A stretch of 64,000 nt of DNA from JAJRTE01 sp964418585 (GTDB taxonomy: Bacteria > Myxococcota_A > UBA796 > JAJRTE01). The first letter of the stretch is position 1; each line of letters starts with the position of its first letter. The translations under genes and the position numbers were made by a program. The notes below the pieces were generated by a model. The model made no database searches and had not been told where the DNA came from. It saw only the letters and a program-made list of their open reading frames with translations. This document shows positions 43,023 through 49,982 of this stretch, piece by piece. The stretch is from positions 39,077 to 103,076 of the forward strand of contig CAYQMG010000067.1 in assembly GCA_964418585.1 (NCBI GenBank), read 5' to 3'.

Positions 43023-45568
43023 CACGCACCGGATGGAAACGGGCCTGCTGCTTGGCTCTGAGCGTGGGATTGTTGGGCTGGAGCGCTTCGGCGCGGTGGG
43101 GCGGAGATCCGTGGGCGTGGTCAGGGGAAGGGGAGGATCCGGGCGGGGACCCCCAGGCGGTCTCCGCACCGCTCGAGAGGGCCTCGAGGGCGGAGGTGGA
43201 GGTGGAACCGTGCGATCCCTCGCCCACGCCCGGACCGGAACGACTGCTCGACCTGGCCAGGGCGGCCACCGGCGAACAGGCTTACTCGGACGCGGTCGAC
43301 TACTACCAACGATATCTCGAGCTTCGTCCCGACGACCTCCAGGCGAGACTTGCGTGTGCCCGGGTCCTTTCCTGGGCTGAATCCTATGGACGGGCGATCA
43401 ACCTCTACAAGGCCCTTCACATCGCCCGGCCTTTCGACCGCGAGTTGAGCCTGGAAAGGGCTCGAGTTCTGCTTTGGGCCGGTCGGTACAACGAGGCCAT
43501 CGTGGCCCTGCTTGCGCTTCAGGCCGATCTTGCGAACCCGGCACCAGGTGGCACCGGCCTCGAGCCGTCGCTGACCGGCCGAACCCGATCTCTGTCCGAG
43601 TTGCGGACGAGGGTGACCCGGGCACTCGCAGACGGCTATGCGTGGAGCGGTCAGGTGGACAAGGCGCTGTCCCTCTACAACAGCATCTGGCGGGAAAATC
43701 AGGCCGATTCCAGGGTGGGTCTGGCCCTCGCACGCCTCCTCACCGCCGTGAAAGACTACCCGGCCGCACTGGGGGTCTACGAGACCTTGCTCAGCTTGCC
43801 GGACGCCGACAACGACCTCCGGCTCGAGCGCGCACGTGTGCTGTTCTGGGCCGGTCGGTACGCGGAGACGATCGATGCCCTGCTGGCGTTGCGGGATTCC
43901 GCGCCTCACGAGGGCGCGACCAGCACCGAGGTGGCGATCTGGCGCACCGAGGTGACCCGTCTCCTCGCCTCGGCCTACGCCTGGAGCGGAAACCTGGAGG
44001 GGTACCGGGACATCGTGACCGAACACCCACAGGACAGGGGATTCCGGCTCGAGTATGCCCGCGCGTTGCAACGGGAGGGGCGCCTGAACGAGGCCGCACG
44101 GCAGTATGAAGCCTACCTCGAGTTGGTACCTGGAGACCTGGAGGTGATGCTTGAGCATGCGCGGGTACTCCTGTGGAGCGGAGCGTATGCCCGGGCGGTG
44201 CGGGCATGCCTGGCGTTGAAGTCGAGTCTGGCCGACGCCTCTCGTTGTGCAACCCTGAATGCGGACCGGTGCGAAGCGGTTCGGGACGAGACCGAGCGGT
44301 TGTTGGCCCACGCGCTGCTCTGGGGAGGCGAGGCCGGGAAGGCGCTTCCGGTCATCCGAAGGCTCGTCGCACGGCACCCCGAGGAAGCGGGTCTGGAACT
44401 GGACCGGGCGCATGCGTTGGGGCAACTGGGTGAGATCGAACGGGCGCGTGGCGCGATTGTCGCCTACCGGGAAAAGGGGGGGGCGCCGGGCAACGCAGCA
44501 GTGGCCGAGGGGGAGTTGCTGGAGTGGCAAGGCGGCGTGCTCAAGGCGCGTGCGCGGTATCGACAGGCCCTTCGAGACCCGGCTTCTTCGGCTGAGGCGG
44601 TTCGGAAACTCGCCGGACTCGAGCCCTCGCTGCAGCGAGTCTGGGAAGGCACGTGGCGCTGGAGGGCCGATGTGGACGGGTTCAGCCGGGAGACCTTGCG
44701 TGCGGCAGGGCGGGTCCCCGTGGGACTGGTCTGGATGTACCCCAGGGTGACGGTGGCCCGGTTCCACGCCGGGGGGGCGGTGCGGCACCGGGTGACACCG
44801 GTGGCCCGCGTCAGCTACTGGCACACCGCCCGGTGGACGTTCGCGGGGGAAGGTGGCGTGGCCTACCAGGACGGCCCGGGCACCTCGGCGCCGGTGTGGG
44901 GTGTTTCGAGCCGCTGGTCACCCAGGCCCGGCCGGTTCCTGGTCCTCGGCGCCTCGGCGGGGGACGCAGACGAGCGGCTGTTCACCTGGCCTGCGTTGGT
45001 GGACCGGGTGCGGCGGCGTGACCTGGCACTCACCGGAGACTGGCAATTCTCCTCGGGCCGGTGGGAGTCCTGGACGCTCCTCCGCACGACCCGGCTCTTC
45101 ACGGCCGCCGGTGAGCACGAGAACAGGCTTTGGGATGCGCAAACGTCCCTCGAGCGGGTTGCACTGGAGCTTCGGTCGGGTGAGGGCGAGGTGCGGCTGG
45201 GCACCACGGGGGGGCTTCTCCATGCAGCAACCCAGGATGAAGCCTACTGGACACCACGGTTGTACGGCACCGTGGGGCTCCGGGGGCGCATTCTGGCACG
45301 ATGGCCCGGGGGAGCGGAGGCGAATCTTGCCGCACGGGTGGGAGTGGCCTACTCCACCGAGGTGTCGGCGGCATTTCCCGAAGTGAGCGTGGAAGGGGCC
45401 TGGGGGTGCCCGCTCGGGGAGCGTTTCTCCGTGCGGGTGGAAGGGGCGTGGGGACAGACGGTGCGGAATCCCGCGCAGGACGCAAGCGAGGATTCCTGGA
45501 GCGACGTTCGTGGCACGAGCAACTACGGAGTGGGCCACGTGATGGGGCGCCTCGAGTATCGGTACTGA
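43019..45568 (+). CDS. TPR/beta-barrel polysaccharide export protein (PgaA-like)
   Basis: An 849-residue outer-membrane protein. The GTG overlaps the preceding TGA. A signal peptide (WKRACCLALSVGLLGWSASA) leads to tetratricopeptide-like repeats from about 80 to 545 (YSDAVDYYQRYLELRPDDLQ, LSLERARVLLWAGRYNEAI repeated). The last 290 residues alternate hydrophobic and polar residues in barrel-like strands and end in a Tyr-Arg-Tyr, typical of outer-membrane assembly. PgaA, BcsC and YaiO have the same TPR-plus-barrel plan and thread polysaccharide across the outer membrane. The PgaC-like synthase gene overlaps its stop, so together they probably make and export one polymer. Polymer identity is inference. 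Confidence 0.78.
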   Translation: MTRTGWKRACCLALSVGLLGWSASARWGGDPWAWSGEGEDPGGDPQAVSAPLERASRAEVEVEPCDPSPTPGPERLLDLARAATGEQAYSDAVDYYQRYLELRPDDLQARLACARVLSWAESYGRAINLYKALHIARPFDRELSLERARVLLWAGRYNEAIVALLALQADLANPAPGGTGLEPSLTGRTRSLSELRTRVTRALADGYAWSGQVDKALSLYNSIWRENQADSRVGLALARLLTAVKDYPAALGVYETLLSLPDADNDLRLERARVLFWAGRYAETIDALLALRDSAPHEGATSTEVAIWRTEVTRLLASAYAWSGNLEGYRDIVTEHPQDRGFRLEYARALQREGRLNEAARQYEAYLELVPGDLEVMLEHARVLLWSGAYARAVRACLALKSSLADASRCATLNADRCEAVRDETERLLAHALLWGGEAGKALPVIRRLVARHPEEAGLELDRAHALGQLGEIERARGAIVAYREKGGAPGNAAVAEGELLEWQGGVLKARARYRQALRDPASSAEAVRKLAGLEPSLQRVWEGTWRWRADVDGFSRETLRAAGRVPVGLVWMYPRVTVARFHAGGAVRHRVTPVARVSYWHTARWTFAGEGGVAYQDGPGTSAPVWGVSSRWSPRPGRFLVLGASAGDADERLFTWPALVDRVRRRDLALTGDWQFSSGRWESWTLLRTTRLFTAAGEHENRLWDAQTSLERVALELRSGEGEVRLGTTGGLLHAATQDEAYWTPRLYGTVGLRGRILARWPGGAEANLAARVGVAYSTEVSAAFPEVSVEGAWGCPLGERFSVRVEGAWGQTVRNPAQDASEDSWSDVRGTSNYGVGHVMGRLEYRY

Positions 45569-46932
45569 TGAGCGGACCGTTGGGAGCGGGTGTGGGTCTG
45601 GAACGAGCCGGCGCGAGGGACGACCGTTATCGCCACAGGATGGGTCTGTTCGTCGTGATTTTCCTGGCCGGGGGCATTTTCGGTTTCCTCGAGCTGCAAG
45701 GGGTGGCGCATCCGCCCACGCCTCTGTTCGCACGGGTGTCCATGATCCTACTCCTCAGCTTTCTCCTCATTCTTCTGCTCCGCTACTTCTTCCTCATGTG
45801 GTTCTCCTACCTGGACCACCTCGAGGAACTGGTCCACGAACCGGAGATCAAGCAGTTCCCCCGGGTGTCCATCATCGTGCCCGCCTACAACGAGGGCAAG
45901 GTGATCGAGAGTTCCATCCGCTCTCTCCTCGAACTCGATTATCCCGATTTCGAGATCGTGGTGATCGACGATGGATCGGACGACGACACCTACCAGAAGG
46001 CTCGCCGGTTCGAGGGGTATCACGGGACCCACCGAACCCGGGTGCGGGTGCTCACCCAGCGAAACGGCGGCAAGGCACGGGCGCTCAACCGGGGCATCGC
46101 CGTCTCAGACGGGCCCCTGGTGCTGTGCATGGATGGCGACTCCAAACTCACGCCGGACACCTTGAAAAAAGCCGTGCGTCACTTCTCCTCTCGCGCCATC
46201 GGAGCGGTCGCTGGCAACGTCAAGGTGGTCAATCGCGGAAACCTCCTGTGCAAGCTCCAGGCTCTCGAATACATCGAAGGCCTCAACCTCACTCGGAAGG
46301 CCCAGGGCTTTTTCCGGATCGTCAACATCATTCCTGGACCCATCGGAATCTTCCGGCGCGAGGTGCTCGATCAGGTCGGGGGCTATTCCTCCGATACCTA
46401 TGCCGAGGATTGTGACCTCACTCTGGATATCCTGATGCACGGGTGGCGGGTCAAGTACGAACCCGAGGCCATCGCGTACACCGAGGCTCCGGAAACGCTT
46501 GGAGACCTCTACCGGCAGCGCTACCGCTGGACCCGCGGGATCTTGCAGTCCATTCGCAAGCGAAAAGGCGCCCTGTTCCGGTTCTCCCATGGACCGACGA
46601 ACACCTTGATTCTCTGGTACATGCTGTTCGAAGGCCTCCTCTGGCCGGCAATGAACGTGCTATCGAATCTCCTGTTCGTCACTCTGGGCACCTTCTACGG
46701 ATTCTCCCATTTTGCCGTGTTCTGGTGGATTCAGCTCACCGTCCTGGACCTGGGCGCAGCACTCTACTGCGTGGCCATCGAACGCGAGTCGCTCGCACTC
46801 GTGCCATATTCTGTGTTCTATCGTGTATTCTTTGTGTTGGCCATCGACATTTGCAAGCTCCTGGGGACCCTGGACGAGTTGCTCGGCGCTCGAATGTCCT
46901 GGGGAAAGCTGGAGCGCTCCGGACGGCTTTGA
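45568..46932 (+). CDS. Membrane GT2 polysaccharide synthase (PgaC-like)
   Basis: A 454-residue processive family-2 glycosyltransferase. Two membrane helices near the N-terminus (about 25-75) precede the catalytic domain, and two or three follow near 350-430. The GT-A motifs are complete: VDDGSDDDT-like IDDGSDDDT, the metal site MDGDSK, the acceptor TYAEDCDLT, and the processive QRYRW. This is the core of poly-beta-1,6-N-acetylglucosamine synthases (PgaC/IcaA). The start ATG overlaps the upstream stop (TGATG). The synthase would draw UDP-GlcNAc in the cytosol and push the chain out. In E. coli PgaC acts with PgaD and c-di-GMP, echoed by the small membrane gene after it and by the cyclase at the operon end. 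Confidence 0.9.
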   Translation: MSGPLGAGVGLERAGARDDRYRHRMGLFVVIFLAGGIFGFLELQGVAHPPTPLFARVSMILLLSFLLILLLRYFFLMWFSYLDHLEELVHEPEIKQFPRVSIIVPAYNEGKVIESSIRSLLELDYPDFEIVVIDDGSDDDTYQKARRFEGYHGTHRTRVRVLTQRNGGKARALNRGIAVSDGPLVLCMDGDSKLTPDTLKKAVRHFSSRAIGAVAGNVKVVNRGNLLCKLQALEYIEGLNLTRKAQGFFRIVNIIPGPIGIFRREVLDQVGGYSSDTYAEDCDLTLDILMHGWRVKYEPEAIAYTEAPETLGDLYRQRYRWTRGILQSIRKRKGALFRFSHGPTNTLILWYMLFEGLLWPAMNVLSNLLFVTLGTFYGFSHFAVFWWIQLTVLDLGAALYCVAIERESLALVPYSVFYRVFFVLAIDICKLLGTLDELLGARMSWGKLERSGRL

Positions 46933-46941
46933 GGAGGGAGG

Positions 46942-47157
46942 ATGGACATCATCACGGTGCTGTCGTTCGCCATTTTCATCGCGACCGTGATCACGATCGT
47001 GATGGCGGGCATCTCCTATGCAGCATTCAAGATTCGTGACTGGCGGAGGCCGGAGGGCGAAGTGAGCCGGGCGCCGGAGGGTGCCGAGGACACGTTGTTT
47101 TTCCGGAAGTACGTTCCTCCAGCCGAGGAGATGCCGGAGCGTGACACGAACGCCTGA
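46942..47157 (+). CDS. Small membrane protein at the PgaD position
   Basis: A 71-residue protein with one hydrophobic segment (ITVLSFAIFIATVITIVMAG), then a polar tail rich in Arg, Glu and Pro. GGAGGGAGG precedes the ATG, nine bases after the synthase stop, so it is surely translated. It occupies the place of PgaD, the small partner of PgaC that binds c-di-GMP jointly, but has only one helix rather than two and no recognisable similarity. I assign no function beyond a likely synthase subunit. Confidence 0.6.
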   Translation: MDIITVLSFAIFIATVITIVMAGISYAAFKIRDWRRPEGEVSRAPEGAEDTLFFRKYVPPAEEMPERDTNA

Positions 47158-47158
47158 C

Positions 47159-49087
47159 ATGCCGACGAGGCGATGGTACGCCCTGCTGCTGGTGGTCATC
47201 GGAACGGGCATCCTGGTGGCTGCCCTTTCGTCCTTGAGGCGTGCCACGGAGGCCAACCTTGGATTGCTCGAGGGGGTCGTGTTCTCCGATACGGGGGAGG
47301 GGCGTGCGGTGCCGGTGCGAGTCCTGGTGTTGGATACCGGGACTCGAGATAGGGGAGGTCCGGTGAGTGCGCCGGCCGAGCTTGGGGCGTGGATACGGTT
47401 CCTGGATCGAGCTGGATTCATGTGGGACCGGGTCGGGCTCGATGCGTTGCCCCGGGCGCCGGATCAGGCCGACGTTCTGGTCGTGCCGTGGGGACAATGG
47501 CTCCCTTCGGATTTTCTGGTGCGACTGGGAGAATATCTGCGAGCCGGGGGCGGGCTCGTGGTGTCGGGACCGCGGGAGTCGCGTCTGGCTGGTGGGGAAG
47601 GCCCCGAGGCGGGTTCCCGCGCGATCCAGGAGCTGGAAACCGGGGCGGAGGTTGGACGCCACCCACCGCACCTTTCCGCATGGCTCTCCCTTCTCTTTGA
47701 CGGCGAGCCGGGCCGAACGCCCCGTGCAGACCTGGCCTCCCCACCAGGGAGCCCGCGGGCACGGATGGCCGTGAGAGCCGTTGCCGGAGACCTGCTCGAG
47801 TTCGTGATACCGCCGGGACGTGCGGTCCGTGTTCCCAGGGTCGTGGTCGAGAGGTCGGGGAGTGCTGCCTGTGCCCGGCCCCTTGCCGTGGCCGTTCCCG
47901 ATCGGCTCGAGGGAGCCGGGCGGGAGGTTTGTGTGGTGGCGGCGAAGGAGTGTGACAGGGGGCGTGCGATCTGGATGGGATTCCCCCTGACCCTGGCCAT
48001 CGGACCTCGAGATCTGGCCAGACACCTCGAGGAACTGGTGGAGATACTGGTTCGCTGGGCCGCCGGGCGTCCGGTGGCGAGGGTGGCGCCCTGGCCCGGG
48101 TCTCCCGGCGGGCGGGTTGGAGTAGGCGTGCTCGTGGACGACCTTGCGGGCGCGGAGACGGTGGCGGAGATGCTTGCCTCTCGGGGCATGCAGGCCACCT
48201 GGTTTTTGCCGGATACGTTGCTGTTGGGCGATACTGACGGCCTGGTGCGTCCCTGGAGCGTGGGGGAGGTCGGATGGTGGATTTCGTCGCGCGTGGCCGA
48301 CTTGCCACGGCCGGTGCGGAGAAGCCACCTGGTGGAAGTGGGGGCGACTCTGAGGCTTCAAGGCGGCGGCGCGCCGGTGGGGGCGCTTGGTACATTCGAG
48401 CAGAGGGAACAGGAGGTGCTGAAGGATCTCGTCTGGGCCGGATTCGACCATTTCGTGCCCCTCCGTCGGTCTTCGGTGCTTGCGCCCAGCCTGGTCTGGA
48501 ATCGTGGCATGGCGATTGTAAAGTTCCCAGGTACCGTGTTGGACCTGGGTCGTCCACCCGCGAGTCGATGGGAGTTTGAGCGCACCATGGTGGCGCGTTT
48601 TCGACATTCGTGGCCTGGAGATGGCGGGGAACCCGTGGGAATCGTCTGCGTGAGGAGCCATGTGGTGTCGGATCCGACAGAGCGAACTCAGCTAGCGGAT
48701 CTGTTCGACAGCCTGATGGCGGATGGTCGCCACCAGGTGGCGAGCGTGGGACAGCTTGCTGTTGCGTGGAGGCAAGCAGCGGCGGTGGATGTCCGGTGTG
48801 AGGGTCTGCGGCCGGATCGACTACTCGTCCAGGTCAGTGGAAGGGGTGAACCGCTTCAGGAAGTGCGGGTTCATTTTTACATGGCGCATACGAGGTTGCC
48901 GGGAGCGGTGGATACTCATCAACTTCGGCCGCCGCCGTGGCGCCTGGAGCACGAAGGTGCTTATTCATTTGTGCTTGCTGTCGATCTTCCTGAGCCGGAA
49001 CGGATACGAAGTTTTTTCATTCAGCGTGTGCAGGAGGGAGAACGGGCTCGAGGGGGCGCGAGCGAGTCGTGTTTTGTTGAACAATAG
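47159..49087 (+). CDS. NodB-fold deacetylase-like protein with lost histidines (PgaB position)
   Basis: A 642-residue protein with an N-terminal membrane anchor or signal (ALLLVVIGTGILVAALSS). A first domain (about 60-170) is like the small alpha/beta domain with YLRAGGGLVVSGPRES. The middle resembles a polysaccharide deacetylase: GVLVDDLAGAETVAEMLASR with Asp327-Asp328, then MQATWFLP. Where NodB enzymes have HxxxH for zinc, this protein has Trp374 and Arg378 (GWWISSR). Zinc binding by the usual motif is therefore lost. The last 120 residues are beta-rich. It sits where PgaB, the polymer deacetylase, would be. It may be a non-catalytic binder of the polymer or use another mechanism. The start ATG is at 47159, directly after the stop of the small gene. 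Confidence 0.6.
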   Translation: MPTRRWYALLLVVIGTGILVAALSSLRRATEANLGLLEGVVFSDTGEGRAVPVRVLVLDTGTRDRGGPVSAPAELGAWIRFLDRAGFMWDRVGLDALPRAPDQADVLVVPWGQWLPSDFLVRLGEYLRAGGGLVVSGPRESRLAGGEGPEAGSRAIQELETGAEVGRHPPHLSAWLSLLFDGEPGRTPRADLASPPGSPRARMAVRAVAGDLLEFVIPPGRAVRVPRVVVERSGSAACARPLAVAVPDRLEGAGREVCVVAAKECDRGRAIWMGFPLTLAIGPRDLARHLEELVEILVRWAAGRPVARVAPWPGSPGGRVGVGVLVDDLAGAETVAEMLASRGMQATWFLPDTLLLGDTDGLVRPWSVGEVGWWISSRVADLPRPVRRSHLVEVGATLRLQGGGAPVGALGTFEQREQEVLKDLVWAGFDHFVPLRRSSVLAPSLVWNRGMAIVKFPGTVLDLGRPPASRWEFERTMVARFRHSWPGDGGEPVGIVCVRSHVVSDPTERTQLADLFDSLMADGRHQVASVGQLAVAWRQAAAVDVRCEGLRPDRLLVQVSGRGEPLQEVRVHFYMAHTRLPGAVDTHQLRPPPWRLEHEGAYSFVLAVDLPEPERIRSFFIQRVQEGERARGGASESCFVEQ

Positions 49088-49199
49088 TGTCCGAGTGGTC
49101 ATACTGAGCGTGAGTTCCTCGAGGTAGGGGAAGGAGGGGATTGGTGACGCTGGAGTGCTGCGCCAACATGATGGATTGAGTGAGGACGTGGGGGTCGAG

Positions 49200-49982
49200 A
49201 TGTACCTCATGGAGCACGATGGAGAGGGTGCCCGGATGGAGAAGCGGGATGTCGAGGAGGCCGCCAAGCACCTCGAGCTGGCCGGGATCCGTGCCGGGGA
49301 CCACGTGCTCGATGCTGGCTGCGCATCGGGTTTGCTGACGCGCATGATTGCGACCAGGGCGTCGCCGGGCCATGTGGTGGGGATAGACGCCAACGCGGAG
49401 CGAATCCAGATGGCCATCGACCGTGCACGGGAGGAGGGGGTGCCCAATGTGCGCTTTCAGCAAGCCGACATCCTCGAGCTGCCTTTCCAGGTGGGCGCGT
49501 TCGACGTGGTGTTTTGTCGGTACACCTTCGAGTACCTGAAGGATCCCGAGGCAGCGCTCAGAGAACTCAAGCGGGTCACCCGGGTTGGTGGGCGTGTGGT
49601 GGTCGCGGATCTTGACGGCAACGGGTTGTACCACTACCCGATCCCGGAAGCGATCGAGCAGACGCTTCAGCGTCTGTTCGGTGCGCTGAGCCGTGTGGGG
49701 TTTGACCCGTTCATGGGCCGCAAGCTCTATCACCTGTTCCACCGGGTCGGTTTCCGGCGAATCCAGGTTGAGGCCATGCCTCACCACCTGATCGCCGGGC
49801 CGGCGGATGAGGACCAGGTCGAGAATTGGGAAACCAAGCTGCGTACCATTCGTCCTTATGCATTGAAAGCGTTCCCTTCCGAGAGCGCCTACGACCAGTT
49901 CATGTCCACCTGCCTGGCCATGCTTCGGGCAGAGGATAGTCTGACCTACAGCGTCACGTTCATTGTCTCTGGGGTGTGCTGA
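49200..49982 (+). CDS. SAM-dependent methyltransferase
   Basis: A 260-residue class I methyltransferase. The SAM motif is VLDAGCASGLLTRM, motif II VGIDANAERIQMA, the loop QADILELPF, and YTFEYLKDPEAALRELKRV, all typical of UbiE/COQ5-type small-molecule methyltransferases. No metal site is seen. The start is uncertain: the ATG at 49200 or a GTG at 49155. Its stop overlaps the next gene's ATG as TGATG. A role in modifying the polysaccharide, a lipid or a chemoreceptor cannot be told apart; position within the operon suggests polymer or signalling. Confidence 0.8.
   Translation: MYLMEHDGEGARMEKRDVEEAAKHLELAGIRAGDHVLDAGCASGLLTRMIATRASPGHVVGIDANAERIQMAIDRAREEGVPNVRFQQADILELPFQVGAFDVVFCRYTFEYLKDPEAALRELKRVTRVGGRVVVADLDGNGLYHYPIPEAIEQTLQRLFGALSRVGFDPFMGRKLYHLFHRVGFRRIQVEAMPHHLIAGPADEDQVENWETKLRTIRPYALKAFPSESAYDQFMSTCLAMLRAEDSLTYSVTFIVSGVC

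Noticed and set aside
41241..43169. Open frame of 642 codons on the minus strand opposite the degenerate regulator
   Set aside because: The plus strand has the receiver and GGDEF-like blocks and a promoter; the minus protein has none.
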